The notes: generated by a model not told the origin, from the letters alone. 64,000 bases of DNA from Dysgonomonas sp. UBA5412 (GCA_002409595.1 DHNQ01000029.1:400022-464021), one strand, 5' to 3'; positions 42,875 through 52,926 are shown, counted from the stretch's first letter. Numbers and translations are program-made.

Positions 42875-44515
42875 ATGGCAACACCTCCGTTTAAGTATCA
42901 GGAGACTTTTCCTCTAGGAAAAGACAAAACTGAGTATTATCTCTTATCTAAAGATTATATATCAACAGCAGATTTTGAAGGTCAGGAGATATTGAAAGTA
43001 GCACCCGAAGCTTTAACTTTGCTTGCACAACACGCTTTTCACAATGTAGAATTCTTGCTTCGCCCCGAACATCAGGCGCAAGTAGCAAAAATTCTATCCG
43101 ATCCCGAAGCCAGTGATAATGACAAGTTCGTTGCATTAACATTTCTTCGCAATTCCGAAATCTCAGCAAAAGGAATATTACCTTTCTGTCAAGATACGGG
43201 AACAGCTATAATAATGGGCAAAAAGGGTCAAAATGTATGGACCGGCGGAAATGACGAAGAAGCATTATCGAAAGGAGTATATAACACCTTTACACAAGAC
43301 AATCTTCGCTATTCGCAAAATGCACCATTAGACATGTATAAAGAGGTTAATACAGGAACTAACCTTCCTGCCCAGATTGACTTATATGCCATAAATGGAA
43401 ACGAATATAAATTTTTATTTGTCGCTAAAGGTGGAGGTTCAGCTAACAAAACTTATTTGTACCAGGAAACAAAGGCTTTGCTGACTCCTGAAAAACTAGA
43501 ACCATTCCTTGTCGAAAAAATGAAATCATTAGGTACAGCCGCATGTCCTCCCTACCACATTGCATTTGTTATTGGAGGTACATCTGCTGAAACAAATCTG
43601 AAAGTGGTAAAACTAGCTTCTACCAAATATTATGACGAATTGCCTACCTCAGGCAATGAAGGAGGGCAAGCTTTCCGCGACTTGGAAATGGAAGCCAAGC
43701 TACTAAAGGCTGCACAAGAACTTGGTCTAGGAGCTCAATTTGGTGGTAAATTTTTCGCTCACGACATTCGTGTAGTTCGTATGCCTCGCCACGGAGCATC
43801 ATGCCCGGTAGGAATGGGAGTTTCTTGTTCGGCAGACAGAAATATAAAAGGTAAAATTAATAAAGACGGTATCTGGCTAGAAAAACTGGAAGACAATCCG
43901 ACTCGTTTAATACCTGAAGAGCTTCGTCAGGCAGGAGAAGGCGGTGGTGTAAAAATAGACCTTAACCGTCCGATGAAAGAAATTTTAGCAGAATTGACCA
44001 AATATCCGGTTTCTACACGTTTGTCCCTTACGGGTACAATTATAGTAGGGCGTGACATTGCCCATGCTAAACTGCAAGAAAGAATAGACAAAGGTGAAGG
44101 GCTTCCTCAATATATAAAAGATCATCCTATATATTATGCAGGTCCGGCAAAAACCCCTAAAGGATATGCCAGTGGCTCTATGGGTCCAACTACCGCAGGT
44201 CGTATGGACTCTTATGTAGACTCATTCCAATCTCATGGAGGAAGTCTGATTATGATCGCTAAAGGTAACCGTAGCCAACAGGTAACAGATGCCTGCAAGA
44301 AGCATGGTGGCTTCTATCTAGGCAGTATCGGAGGACCGGCTGCGATCTTGGCTCAAAACAGTATAAAGAGTTTAGAGTGCCTCGAATATCCTGAATTAGG
44401 AATGGAAGCTATCTGGAAAATAGAAGTTGTGGATTTCCCTGCATTTATATTGGTAGATGATAAAGGAAATGATTTCTTCAAGCAACTAAAACCCGTAAAC
44501 TGTTCAATGTGCTAA
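42875..44515 (+). CDS. Class I fumarate hydratase (iron-sulfur)
   Basis: 546 residues, FumA/FumB type with both alpha and beta parts in one chain. It interconverts fumarate and malate with an oxygen-sensitive 4Fe-4S cluster, in the reductive branch to succinate used by anaerobes. Likely cluster cysteines: 'LPFCQDTGTAIIMGKKG' (about residue 105), 'HGASCPVGMGVSCSADR' (about 310-323), and one further. The C-terminal domain has 'YYAGPAKTPKGYASGSMGPTTAGRMD', broken here only for illustration of conserved parts. Monocistronic, with a strong promoter and terminator. Confidence 0.93.
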   Translation: MATPPFKYQETFPLGKDKTEYYLLSKDYISTADFEGQEILKVAPEALTLLAQHAFHNVEFLLRPEHQAQVAKILSDPEASDNDKFVALTFLRNSEISAKGILPFCQDTGTAIIMGKKGQNVWTGGNDEEALSKGVYNTFTQDNLRYSQNAPLDMYKEVNTGTNLPAQIDLYAINGNEYKFLFVAKGGGSANKTYLYQETKALLTPEKLEPFLVEKMKSLGTAACPPYHIAFVIGGTSAETNLKVVKLASTKYYDELPTSGNEGGQAFRDLEMEAKLLKAAQELGLGAQFGGKFFAHDIRVVRMPRHGASCPVGMGVSCSADRNIKGKINKDGIWLEKLEDNPTRLIPEELRQAGEGGGVKIDLNRPMKEILAELTKYPVSTRLSLTGTIIVGRDIAHAKLQERIDKGEGLPQYIKDHPIYYAGPAKTPKGYASGSMGPTTAGRMDSYVDSFQSHGGSLIMIAKGNRSQQVTDACKKHGGFYLGSIGGPAAILAQNSIKSLECLEYPELGMEAIWKIEVVDFPAFILVDDKGNDFFKQLKPVNCSMC

Positions 44516-44537
44516 TAAAGTATTTATTGAAATAAAT

Positions 44538-44571
44538 AAAAAAGGCTAATCTTGTAGGATTAGCCTTTTTT
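44538..44571 (+). terminator. Fumarase terminator
   Basis: 14-bp stem AAAAAAGGCTAATC / GATTAGCCTTTTTT with a 6-base loop. Confidence 0.9.
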
Positions 44572-44610
44572 CATTTATCTGATAATTGTACTTTTGGGGT
44601 AATAAAAAAT

Positions 44611-44641
44611 AAAAGCCTGACTAGATCCTAGTCAGGCTTTT
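44611..44641 (-). terminator. rplT terminator
   Basis: 14-bp perfect stem AAAAGCCTGACTAG / CTAGTCAGGCTTTT with a 3-base loop, followed by T on the minus strand, 17 bases after the rplT stop. Confidence 0.9.
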
Positions 44642-44657
44642 TATCGTAAAGCAGTAA

Positions 44658-45002
44658 TTATTTTACTTTAGCTACAATTGCTTTGAAAGCCTCCGGATGA
44701 TTCATCGCCAAGTCGGCAAGAACTTTACGGTTGATTTCAACACCATTTTTGTGAAGAGCTCCCATTAGGCGAGAGTAAGACATTCCTTCAAGACGTGCAG
44801 CTGCATTGATACGTTGTATCCAAAGTGCACGGAAGTTGCGTTTTTTAGCACGACGGTCACGGAATGCATAAGTCAGACCTTTTTCCCAAGTGTTCTTGGC
44901 TACTGTCCAAACGTTCTTTCTTGCACCGTAATAACCTCTTGTTAGTTTTAATACTTTTTTTCTGCGGTTGCGTGACGCAACATGATTGACTGATCTAGGC
45001 AT
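44658..45002 (-). CDS. rplT: 50S ribosomal protein L20
   Basis: 114 residues. Strongly basic N-terminal tail ('MPRSVNHVASRNRRKKVLKL') and globular C-terminal half ('LWIQRINAAARLEGMSYSRL'). It binds 23S rRNA early in 50S assembly. In the standard infC-rpmI-rplT order, last in the operon. Confidence 0.98.
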   Translation of the reverse strand: MPRSVNHVASRNRRKKVLKLTRGYYGARKNVWTVAKNTWEKGLTYAFRDRRAKKRNFRALWIQRINAAARLEGMSYSRLMGALHKNGVEINRKVLADLAMNHPEAFKAIVAKVK

Positions 45003-45106
45003 AATTTAAATGTTTTGAATGTTAGCGGTTCCCTTTTCTTTTTAAGAAACTCTTTGGTGCATACATCCGGTTAATAAATCTTTTAACTTGCTTAAAAAAA
45101 ACAAAA

Positions 45107-45304
45107 TTATTTAAGAGCTAATAATTTCTTCACTGCTTTTTCATCCACTTTGTGAACTGTGCTAGTGTGAGTTAAGTTTCTCTTTTGTTTTTTTGTTTTC
45201 TTAGTCAAAATGTGACTTTTGAAAGCATGTTTTCTTTTGATTTTTCCTGATCCGGTAAGGGCAAACCTCTTTTTGGCACCGGAATTAGTCTTCATTTTTG
45301 GCAT
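45107..45304 (-). CDS. rpmI: 50S ribosomal protein L35
   Basis: 65 residues: 'MPKMKTNSGAKKRFALTGSGK' type start, then 'KHAFKSHILTKKTKKQKR'. Normal length. Lies 45 bp after infC and 104 bp before rplT; that wider gap could hold a control element, though none is evident. Confidence 0.97.
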   Translation of the reverse strand: MPKMKTNSGAKKRFALTGSGKIKRKHAFKSHILTKKTKKQKRNLTHTSTVHKVDEKAVKKLLALK

Positions 45305-45349
45305 CTCAGTTTATTAATTTAATTATTTAAAGACAATTAATATAATTGT

Positions 45350-45979
45350 TTATTCTTCTTTCTTTTCTTCTTCTTTATCCTCTTTCTTCTCTACAACTTT
45401 TTTTCCTGCATCTTTAGGTTTAGCCGGCGCTGTATTTTTAGGAGGGGTCTTCTTAGGAGAAAGCATCATAATCATTCTTTTTCCTTCAAGAGCCGGGAGT
45501 TGATCCACTTTTCCATAATCTTCCAATTCTGTTGCAAAGCGAAGAAGCAATACTTCTCCTTGTTCTTTGAATAAAATAGAACGACCTTTAAAGAAAACGT
45601 ATGCTTTCAATTTTGATCCTTCTTCAAGGAAACTTTTTGCGTGTTTAAGCTTAAAGTTAAAATCGTGATCATCAGTTTGAGGTCCGAAACGGATTTCTTT
45701 AACTACAACTTTCACAGATTTAGCCTTAGCTTCTTTCTGTTTCTTTTTTTGTTGATACAGAAATTTTTGATAATCGGTAATTCTGCAAACAGGAGGTTCT
45801 GCTGTGGGAGAAATTTCAACCAAGTCCAACTCTAAGTTATCGGCCAAGCGTAAAGCTTCTTGTATAGTATATACACCTTGCTCTACATTGTCGCCGACTA
45901 AGCGAACTTCTCTTGCACGGATATTTCCGTTGATCTTATGTAACTCTTCTCTACGATTATTAAATCTGTTGTTTCTCAT
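45350..45979 (-). CDS. infC: Translation initiation factor IF-3
   Basis: 209 residues. N-terminal domain ('INGNIRAREVRLVGDNVEQGVYTIQEAL') and C-terminal domain ('VKEIRFGPQTDDHDFNFKLKHAKSFLEEG', 'FKGRS') are both standard. A tail of about 35 residues beyond the usual end is Lys/Glu/Pro-rich ('KKEDKEEEKKEE'). It starts with ATG here, unlike the AUU of E. coli infC. First gene of infC-rpmI-rplT. Confidence 0.97.
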   Translation of the reverse strand: MRNNRFNNRREELHKINGNIRAREVRLVGDNVEQGVYTIQEALRLADNLELDLVEISPTAEPPVCRITDYQKFLYQQKKKQKEAKAKSVKVVVKEIRFGPQTDDHDFNFKLKHAKSFLEEGSKLKAYVFFKGRSILFKEQGEVLLLRFATELEDYGKVDQLPALEGKRMIMMLSPKKTPPKNTAPAKPKDAGKKVVEKKEDKEEEKKEE

Positions 45980-46058
45980 TCAAAAACTGTTAGAATTATC
46001 CTGTATCTTTTTATTTTGTTTTTATTTATATTCTTTATTAGTAAAATAAAGCCGGATG

Positions 46059-46066
46059 CAAAGGTA
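46059..46066 (-). promoter_or_regulatory. -7 box TACCTTTG, infC operon
   Basis: TAnnTTTG match about 80 bases upstream of the infC ATG. It lies after the thrS terminator, so infC-rpmI-rplT can be transcribed apart from thrS. Confidence 0.5.
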
Positions 46067-46163
46067 ATAAAAAACTTATCGAATATATAAAATTCTTATA
46101 TCTTTTTAATCTTAAGAGGGGTGGCTTATATTTCTGTAGCTAACACATTTACATATCCAAAGA

Positions 46164-46189
46164 AAAACCCTCCAAAAAGATAGAGGGCT
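46164..46189 (-). terminator. thrS terminator
   Basis: On the minus strand CCCTC pairs with GAGGG (one flanking mismatch, then A-T pairs), followed by TTTTTCTTT; 25 bases after the thrS stop. Confidence 0.7.
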
Positions 46190-46213
46190 TTCCAGATATA
46201 TCAGTTTAAATGA

Positions 46214-48166
46214 TTAGGCTTCGTGTTCCCATGCATTCATCATTTTTTCTATCTCCTCATTCAATTGGGCTGCAAAGCTAGTAAATTTCATAGAACCTTT
46301 ATCTCCTTCGCCTTGTTTTCTCACAGACACTTCTTCTGTCTCAGCTTCTTTTTCTCCAACTATAAGCAAATAAGGGATTCTTTTCAACTCGTTATCTCTA
46401 ATTTTCCTACCAATTTTTTCATTTCGGTCATCCACCTGCGAGCTTATTCCCTGTTGCTTCAAATAGCCCGATACCCGATACGCATAATCATTGAATTTTT
46501 CGCTGATTGGCAATACAACAGCCTGATCGGGAGCCAGCCATAATGGGAATTTACCTGCTGTATGTTCAATCAAGACAGCTATAAAGCGCTCCATAGATCC
46601 AAATGGCGCACGGTGAATCATTACCGGACGGTGCTTCTGATTGTCAGCTCCGGTATATTCCAACTCGAAACGTTCAGGGAGATTATAGTCTACTTGAATA
46701 GTACCTAGTTGCCAACGGCGTCCCAGAGCATCCTTTACCATGAAGTCCAATTTAGGACCATAGAAGGCAGCTTCTCCAAGTTCTACTTTGGCGCGCAAGC
46801 CCTTTTCTTCACAAGCTTCTATAATAGCACGCTCAGCTTTTTCCCAATTTTCGTCGCTACCAATGTATTTTTCTTTATTGTTCGGGTCACGCAAAGATAT
46901 TTGAGCTTCAAAATTTTCAAAATCCAATGCTTTGAAAATGATAAAGATGATATCCATTACTTTCAGAAACTCTGTCTTCAGCTGATCGGGAGTACAGAAT
47001 AAGTGAGCATCATCTTGAGTAAAACCTCTCACACGGGTCAATCCATGAAGTTCTCCACTTTGCTCGTAACGATATACTGTTCCGAATTCTGCTAAACGCA
47101 AAGGAAGATCTTTATATGAGCGAGGAACAACTTTATATATCTCACAGTGGTGAGGACAGTTCATCGGCTTCAACAAAAATTCTTCGCCTTCTTCCGGTGT
47201 ATGTATAGGCTGGAAAGAATCCTGACCATATTTTGCATAGTGTCCCGAAGTTACATAAAGCATTTTACTACCAATATGTGGGGTCATCACTTGTTGATAT
47301 TCAAATCTTTTTTGAATCTTCTTCAAAAAATCTTCGAGTTTCAATCGCAACTGTGTTCCACGAGGAAGCCACAACGGAAGTCCTTTTCCTACATTTTCGG
47401 AGAATGCAAACAATTCGAGTTCTTTACCTATTTTGCGGTGATCTCGTTTCTTAGCCTCTTCGAGCATGACAAGGTATTCGTCCAACATTTTCTTCTTAGG
47501 AAAAGTGATCCCATAAAGACGTGTCAGCTGTTTACGCTTCTCATCACCTCTCCAATATGCTCCTGCGGCACTAAGTATCTTTACTGCCTTAATGTATGAA
47601 GTATTGGGTAAGTGAGGACCACGACAAAGGTCGGTAAAAACGCCCTGTGTGTATGTTGTTATCGTTCCGTCTGCAAGATCATTGATGAGCTCAACTTTAT
47701 AATTTTCATGACGGCCTTCAAACATTTTTAAGGCATCAGCCTTCGATATACTCTGACGTCTGATTTCTTCTTTGTTGGCAATCAGTTCCATCATTTTTGC
47801 TTCGATTTTTGGAAAATCAGCATCTTTGACCGGTGTATCACCAAAATCTATATCGTAATAAAATCCGTTTTCGATAGCAGGTCCGATACCAAATTTGGCG
47901 TCAGGATACAATATTTGTACGGCTTCGGCCATAAGGTGAGCAGAAGAATGCCAATAGGCATGTTTACCATCTTCGTCTTCCCATTTCAATAATTCGATCG
48001 TAGAATCTGTATCAATAGGCCGGGTCAGATCCCAAACTTGTCCATTGACTTTGGCGGCAAGCACTTCTTGTGCCAGACGCGAACTGATACTTTCTGCTAC
48101 TTGCATCGAGGTGGTGCCTTTTGCAAACTCACGCACCGAACCATCCGGAAATGTAATTTTTATCAT
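46214..48166 (-). CDS. thrS: Threonyl-tRNA synthetase
   Basis: 650 residues. TGS domain (about residues 1-62, 'ITFPDGSVREFAKGTTSMQVA'), editing domain with 'HSSAHLMAEAV' (HxxxH) and 'CRGPHLPNT', class II core with 'MNCPHHCEIY' zinc region, and an anticodon-binding domain ('QAVVLPISEKFNDYA') at the end. The start is the ATG at 48166 ('MIKITFPDG'); the frame is open to 48190. It sits upstream of infC as in many bacteria, but a terminator and a new promoter separate them. Confidence 0.98.
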   Translation of the reverse strand: MIKITFPDGSVREFAKGTTSMQVAESISSRLAQEVLAAKVNGQVWDLTRPIDTDSTIELLKWEDEDGKHAYWHSSAHLMAEAVQILYPDAKFGIGPAIENGFYYDIDFGDTPVKDADFPKIEAKMMELIANKEEIRRQSISKADALKMFEGRHENYKVELINDLADGTITTYTQGVFTDLCRGPHLPNTSYIKAVKILSAAGAYWRGDEKRKQLTRLYGITFPKKKMLDEYLVMLEEAKKRDHRKIGKELELFAFSENVGKGLPLWLPRGTQLRLKLEDFLKKIQKRFEYQQVMTPHIGSKMLYVTSGHYAKYGQDSFQPIHTPEEGEEFLLKPMNCPHHCEIYKVVPRSYKDLPLRLAEFGTVYRYEQSGELHGLTRVRGFTQDDAHLFCTPDQLKTEFLKVMDIIFIIFKALDFENFEAQISLRDPNNKEKYIGSDENWEKAERAIIEACEEKGLRAKVELGEAAFYGPKLDFMVKDALGRRWQLGTIQVDYNLPERFELEYTGADNQKHRPVMIHRAPFGSMERFIAVLIEHTAGKFPLWLAPDQAVVLPISEKFNDYAYRVSGYLKQQGISSQVDDRNEKIGRKIRDNELKRIPYLLIVGEKEAETEEVSVRKQGEGDKGSMKFTSFAAQLNEEIEKMMNAWEHEA

Positions 48167-48219
48167 TTTGTTTCTATTTATATTATGCAACTCCTACAAA
48201 CAAGCTGCTTTTGAATTTG

Positions 48220-48227
48220 CAAAAATA
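48220..48227 (-). promoter_or_regulatory. -7 box TATTTTTG, thrS
   Basis: TAnnTTTG match about 54 bases upstream of the thrS ATG. Confidence 0.45.
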
Positions 48228-48312
48228 ATCAATTTTACAGACTTAATGATATTATAAATTAGATTTTATAATAGATAATCTGTATGAATGATTGTGAAGA
48301 ATATCTGAAAAT

Positions 48313-48348
48313 AAATAAACCTTCATGCAACAACATGAAGGTTTATTT
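48313..48348 (-). terminator. Terminator of the TPR gene
   Basis: Perfect 15-bp stem AAATAAACCTTCATG / CATGAAGGTTTATTT with loop CAACAA, 18 bases past the stop. The T run is short; it may be bidirectional. Confidence 0.75.
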
Positions 48349-48365
48349 ACATATCTCAAGAATGA

Positions 48366-50420
48366 TTATTCTGTCATACGTTTTATTATACTATAAGCTT
48401 CTACTACTCCCATCTCTCCGGCTTTGCGCATATCGTCTAATGCACGATTTTTATCTTTCACCTGAAAACGAGCCAAACCTCGGTTATAATAAGCTTCGGC
48501 AAATTCGGCATCGCGTCTGATAGCTTCATTATAGTCGAGAATAGCTGCTCTGAAATCATTTTGCCGGTATCGGATTCCGGCTCTGTTATAGTAAGCATAT
48601 ATAAATTCAGGATTCAATTCTACAACCTTATTGTAATTCTTGATAATGAGGTCATATTCTATTTTTCCCGGATTAAGGATTGCTGAGGTAGATGACATCG
48701 GATCGTCTTTCTTTACTCCCCCCAAAGTTGCTAAATCTGCTTGTTCGCTCTTTCTATCATATTCAGGAACGTTTTCTTTCAGGTTAAGCTGTTTGGTATA
48801 TACAACAGCCAGATTAAAATAAGCCAATGTAAATTTAGGATCTATACTGATCGCTTTATTAAAGTCTTCGATTGAATTTGAAAAGTCCTGAACCAACATA
48901 TAATCCATCGCCCTTGCAAAGTATAAGTCAGCATCTGCCGGTTGTGTAGCAATGCGCTTCGATAGGTCGTCGATAGATTTGAAATGCTCTTGTATTTGTA
49001 ATTCGTTCAGAGAACCTTCGCTATTAGTTATCCTCAATTTACGAGCCAACACATTCTTTTTGTTCATCGCATCTATAAACTGGCTATAATAAACAAAGCG
49101 GCGGAGATCATTCGGCTTTTCGTAATATGATACAATGAACTGCGGTTCAAGATCGAGTCGGACTGCTTTATTTTGTATCCGTCCTCTGGCATCATTATTA
49201 TATTTACTTTTTTCTTCTTCTGCTTTATCTGCAACTACAAGTAAGTTGAACTTATCAATATCTTTATCTGATTTCTCACGAGTTTTTTCATTATCGCTCT
49301 TTTCATCAGTCTGTCCGGCTAGCAATTCTTTACTCTTGCGACGTTCTTCACTACGAGCATAAGCAATATCTCTTTCTGCTCCTTTCATATCGTTCTGACG
49401 TCGTTTGATTTCAGCTCTTGTGTAGAATCCATGATAGAATTCAGGATATTCTGCCAAAACAGCATTTAAGTCGTCTAATGCTCCGGCATAATCGCCAATA
49501 TTATTTTTGAGCAACGAACGGTTGAAGTATGCCATATAGTTATTCGGCTCAAACTTCAAGACCACATCAAAGTCTGCGATAGCACGATTGTCGTCTCCGA
49601 CTTGCGAACGCAACAATCCTCTATTAAAACGAGCTATTATATTATTATCGTCAAGGTCTATAACTTTATCATAGTCCGCCATAGCACCTCGCAAGTCGTT
49701 TTTAGAATATCGGACAAGTCCCCGATTTATATAATTGCCTACCATAAGCGGATCTAAGCGTATTGCTTCGTCCAGATCTTTGATAGCATTATCATAGTCT
49801 TTCTTATAATAATACAATAATCCTCGCATAGAATAAGATTGAGGGAGATATTTATCCAACTTAATCGCCTGATTATAACTATTAAAAGCTTGGACAGTAT
49901 CTCCTTTTTCCTGATACAATGCTCCTTGCGAAAGAAAACCTTGTGTATAGGTAGGATATGATTTTAATAATGTATTCAAGTATTTTTCGGCCTCGTCATA
50001 GTCTTTTTTCTGTATATTGACTATCCCCATATTGATAAGGGCAAATTTATCATTGGGATATACTTCCAATGTTTTCTCGTAGTCTTCTAATGCTCCATCA
50101 TAGTTATTCTGATTCTGTCGGGCATCGGCGCGCAACTGATAGGCCTTAGACATAAACGGATTCCTTTCGAGAGCGAGTGTGCAGTCGTCCTCTGTACCTT
50201 TATAATCATCGAGATAATACTTGGCTATTGCCCGATAGAAATAAGGTTCGGCGAGATAGGGCTTAGCCTTTATCGCCTGATTAAAATACTGAATAGCCAA
50301 GACGTAGTCTTCGAAATATAACGAATTACGCCCGATCAATATAACCCGATCTGTATTTATCTGGGCTACTGACAGTAAGCTATTCAAAAGTAAGAAAACG
50401 AAAAAAATAAATTTCTTCAC
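48366..50420 (-). CDS. Exported tetratricopeptide-repeat protein
   Basis: 684 residues. GTG start, signal peptide (about residues 1-20, 'LLSVAQINT'), then at least nine TPR units of the 'A...Y.KAI.LDP....AY.NRG' kind between residues 25 and 370. A charged linker follows (about 380-460, rich in K, E and D), then further TPRs to the C-terminus ('AIRRDAEFAEAYYNRGLARF'). TPRs mediate protein contacts; the partner is unknown. Such periplasmic proteins often assist envelope complexes. It is transcribed alone, with its own promoter and terminator. Confidence 0.85.
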   Translation of the reverse strand: MKKFIFFVFLLLNSLLSVAQINTDRVILIGRNSLYFEDYVLAIQYFNQAIKAKPYLAEPYFYRAIAKYYLDDYKGTEDDCTLALERNPFMSKAYQLRADARQNQNNYDGALEDYEKTLEVYPNDKFALINMGIVNIQKKDYDEAEKYLNTLLKSYPTYTQGFLSQGALYQEKGDTVQAFNSYNQAIKLDKYLPQSYSMRGLLYYYKKDYDNAIKDLDEAIRLDPLMVGNYINRGLVRYSKNDLRGAMADYDKVIDLDDNNIIARFNRGLLRSQVGDDNRAIADFDVVLKFEPNNYMAYFNRSLLKNNIGDYAGALDDLNAVLAEYPEFYHGFYTRAEIKRRQNDMKGAERDIAYARSEERRKSKELLAGQTDEKSDNEKTREKSDKDIDKFNLLVVADKAEEEKSKYNNDARGRIQNKAVRLDLEPQFIVSYYEKPNDLRRFVYYSQFIDAMNKKNVLARKLRITNSEGSLNELQIQEHFKSIDDLSKRIATQPADADLYFARAMDYMLVQDFSNSIEDFNKAISIDPKFTLAYFNLAVVYTKQLNLKENVPEYDRKSEQADLATLGGVKKDDPMSSTSAILNPGKIEYDLIIKNYNKVVELNPEFIYAYYNRAGIRYRQNDFRAAILDYNEAIRRDAEFAEAYYNRGLARFQVKDKNRALDDMRKAGEMGVVEAYSIIKRMTE

Positions 50421-50446
50421 TATAAGGTCTATTAATCATTGAGTAG

Positions 50447-50454
50447 CAAATATA
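50447..50454 (-). promoter_or_regulatory. -7 box TATATTTG, TPR gene
   Basis: TAnnTTTG match 27 bases upstream of the GTG start at 50420. Confidence 0.55.
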
Positions 50455-50470
50455 TAAAAATACATCTATA

Positions 50471-50505
50471 AAAAAGAAGAGAGGCTGTACAGGCCTCTCT
50501 TTTTA
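50471..50505 (-). terminator. Terminator of the wzc-like gene
   Basis: Minus-strand stem AGAGAGGC / GCCTCTCT with A/T extension and loop, T-rich end; 9 bases past the stop of the wzc-like gene. Confidence 0.8.
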
Positions 50506-50514
50506 ATATATTTT

Positions 50515-52926
50515 TTAGTTTTCAAAATAGTCATCGTGGTAGTAAGTATTCTTCTTGAGATAGTAGGTCTTATCGCCATAATACCGCGATGTACCATAAT
50601 ACCCTTCCCTGCCTTTGACATCATTGAAAACTAACGCCATATTTTCTACTCCATCATATTTCAATTGGCTGATAACACTTTTGAAGAATGCTCTGTTGGT
50701 CTTAGCTCGCCTTACAACAAAAATGGTCGTATCAGCAATTTCTGATAACACGTATGCATCAGAAACCAGCCCGACCGGACTACAGTCTATTATCACATAG
50801 TCATATATCTCTTGCAGGTGTTCCAATACTTGTCGGGTTTTTGCCGTCTTAATCAACTCACTCGGATTGGGCGGCAAAGTCCCTGCCGGTATTATATCAA
50901 AGCCATAGTCAGGATGGGAAATTGTTATTTCTTCTAGTGTAACCTGACCGATCAGATAATTAGAAATACCCTTCTGTGTATCTAACTGCAAGGTCTTTCC
51001 TACTGATGGACGCCTTAAGTCTAAGTCGACAATAACAACTTTTTTCCCAGTCAACTGATAAACCGACGCAATATTAGTGGCTATAAACGTTTTTCCATCT
51101 GCCGGCTCTGTCGAGGTAACTAATACTGTTATTTTATTTTCGCGTTGAGCCATATATTCTATACGCACCCGCATATTACGAAACGATTCGGCAAAGCTGG
51201 ATTTCGGATAGTTCTTGACCAATACAACTCCGTTTGCTAATTTTTTAGATACATTTTCAATTGTTTCTATAACAGGAAGTCCTGATATTTTTTCACACTC
51301 CTCTTTTGTTGTAACAGAAAAGTTAAGCACTTCTTCTTTTACTACAACAAAGATAAGAGGTATTATCAAACCTATTATGAAGAAATAAACATAGTTCTTT
51401 CCTATTTCTCCGCCATTAACGGCTCCGCCCATCTGACGAGGTTCTTCCCAGATGGAGTTATCCGGTGTGTTAGATGCTTTCTGTATCTTAGCCTCATATT
51501 GTCTTTGTGTGAGGTATTGATGATACATTTCATTTACGCGAAATTCTCGTTGAAATTTAATTAGATCACGCTCTTGAGGAGGTAAATTCTCAATCTTTAA
51601 TTCGAGAACTTTGTATTTTCGAATCAGATTGTCTTTCTGATTCTGCAAATTGATCTGAAGCACCTGAACTTCTGTCAATATCTTTTTTCTTAAATCGTTA
51701 AGCTGATCAACAGTTTTATTATATACCGGATTTTTAGCACCTAGATTGCGAGATCTCTCTAAGAGTTCATTATAACTTTTGATATAATCGCTCAGCACTC
51801 TATTATCTATATTTAAGCTAATGGGGTCTAACAGATCTTCACTACCCATTATGGTTTGCTTCATCTTTTCGGTTAACAGCAAAATGGATCGTTCCTTGAT
51901 CGACAACGCATCTTTTTCTCTGTTGGCGCTATCTAATTCTATCCTCAACGAGTTTGAAGAAATATCATAAACTCCCGTTTCTTTTTGAAAATCTTCGAGT
52001 TTTAGTCGAGAATAATCCAAGGAATCGTTTATAAGTTTTAGCTGATTGTCCAAAAATTCTATTGTAAGTTCGGCTTGTTCATTTTTTAACGAAAGACTAT
52101 ATTCCTGAAACTCTTTTAATAATGTATTCATATAGTCTACATCTCTCGCAGGATTTGTTCCGTTCATAGATATGATCAGAATTGTAGAATTTTCTCCTTG
52201 AGGTCTCGAAGCTACTCTCCCATTATACATACCGATCAATTGATCATCTGATAGGAATCTGAAACTAATACTAGCCAGATCAGGTTTAAAAGCGTTTACA
52301 CCTGAAACAAATGCTGATGTTTTGTGTAGCTTTATTTTGAAAAGGCTACATTCTACCTCTTCTTCGTATGAGGCTATGATTGAAACTTTATCTTCTTTAT
52401 CAGGATTTTCTTTATAACTTATTTCACATTTATTGTCATCAATATATGTAAGGTCATAAGCATAATTATATGCTCCGGGCTGAATATCCAATACTTCGAC
52501 CTGAATGGGAGTGTCTGTATAAAAATTAATTGTCTTGAAACGGGTATCTTTGAAATAATCGACTCTCATACGAGGAGGCAGTTTGCCTACTGTCCGTTTA
52601 GTTAGACCGTATGATTCTAATACAATTTGCTGATTCTCTGTATTACGTAGCAAGCTGGCTGTAGGAACTGCTCCTGCAACAACGCTAGCTGCATTTTTGT
52701 CTTCCATAATCATCATGGCCTGAACATAAAATACAGGAACCCACGATTTATTTTTTATATAGGCATATGCAAGAAACAGACCTATTGATATGACGAAGAG
52801 ATACCAATATTTCAAGATACGGTAAAACCAAAGAACAAAATCAAAAGAGATTGTCGTTTTAGATTTTACTTCCTCAAAATAAGGATCAAAGTCTATCGGT
52901 TTTTTATTATTTAAGTTAGTTTCCAT
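50515..52926 (-). CDS. Wzc-like polysaccharide co-polymerase / BY-kinase
   Basis: 803 residues. It has two membrane helices (about residues 30-50 and 500-520) flanking a periplasmic Wzz-like region with long coiled coils (about 270-460), then a cytoplasmic tyrosine kinase. Walker A is 'STEPADGKTFIATNIA' (about 580-595), Walker A' 'VVIVDLDLRRPSVGKT' and Walker B 'YVIIDCSPVG'. The C-terminal tail is a Tyr cluster ('YYGTSRYYGDKTYYLKKN', then more Tyr), the usual autophosphorylation site. It controls chain length and export of capsule or exopolysaccharide together with the two Wza-like lipoproteins directly upstream. No glycosyltransferases or wzx/wzy genes follow in this window. Confidence 0.93.
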   Translation of the reverse strand: METNLNNKKPIDFDPYFEEVKSKTTISFDFVLWFYRILKYWYLFVISIGLFLAYAYIKNKSWVPVFYVQAMMIMEDKNAASVVAGAVPTASLLRNTENQQIVLESYGLTKRTVGKLPPRMRVDYFKDTRFKTINFYTDTPIQVEVLDIQPGAYNYAYDLTYIDDNKCEISYKENPDKEDKVSIIASYEEEVECSLFKIKLHKTSAFVSGVNAFKPDLASISFRFLSDDQLIGMYNGRVASRPQGENSTILIISMNGTNPARDVDYMNTLLKEFQEYSLSLKNEQAELTIEFLDNQLKLINDSLDYSRLKLEDFQKETGVYDISSNSLRIELDSANREKDALSIKERSILLLTEKMKQTIMGSEDLLDPISLNIDNRVLSDYIKSYNELLERSRNLGAKNPVYNKTVDQLNDLRKKILTEVQVLQINLQNQKDNLIRKYKVLELKIENLPPQERDLIKFQREFRVNEMYHQYLTQRQYEAKIQKASNTPDNSIWEEPRQMGGAVNGGEIGKNYVYFFIIGLIIPLIFVVVKEEVLNFSVTTKEECEKISGLPVIETIENVSKKLANGVVLVKNYPKSSFAESFRNMRVRIEYMAQRENKITVLVTSTEPADGKTFIATNIASVYQLTGKKVVIVDLDLRRPSVGKTLQLDTQKGISNYLIGQVTLEEITISHPDYGFDIIPAGTLPPNPSELIKTAKTRQVLEHLQEIYDYVIIDCSPVGLVSDAYVLSEIADTTIFVVRRAKTNRAFFKSVISQLKYDGVENMALVFNDVKGREGYYGTSRYYGDKTYYLKKNTYYHDDYFEN

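Noticed and set aside
45003..45106. L20-type autoregulatory leader between rpmI and rplT
   Set aside because: The 104-bp gap is longer than expected but I could not find a convincing stem or pseudoknot resembling known L20 leaders.
48284..48520. Small plus-strand gene beside the TPR gene
   Set aside because: It runs through the terminator hairpin and the antisense of the TPR coding region, with no family-like features.
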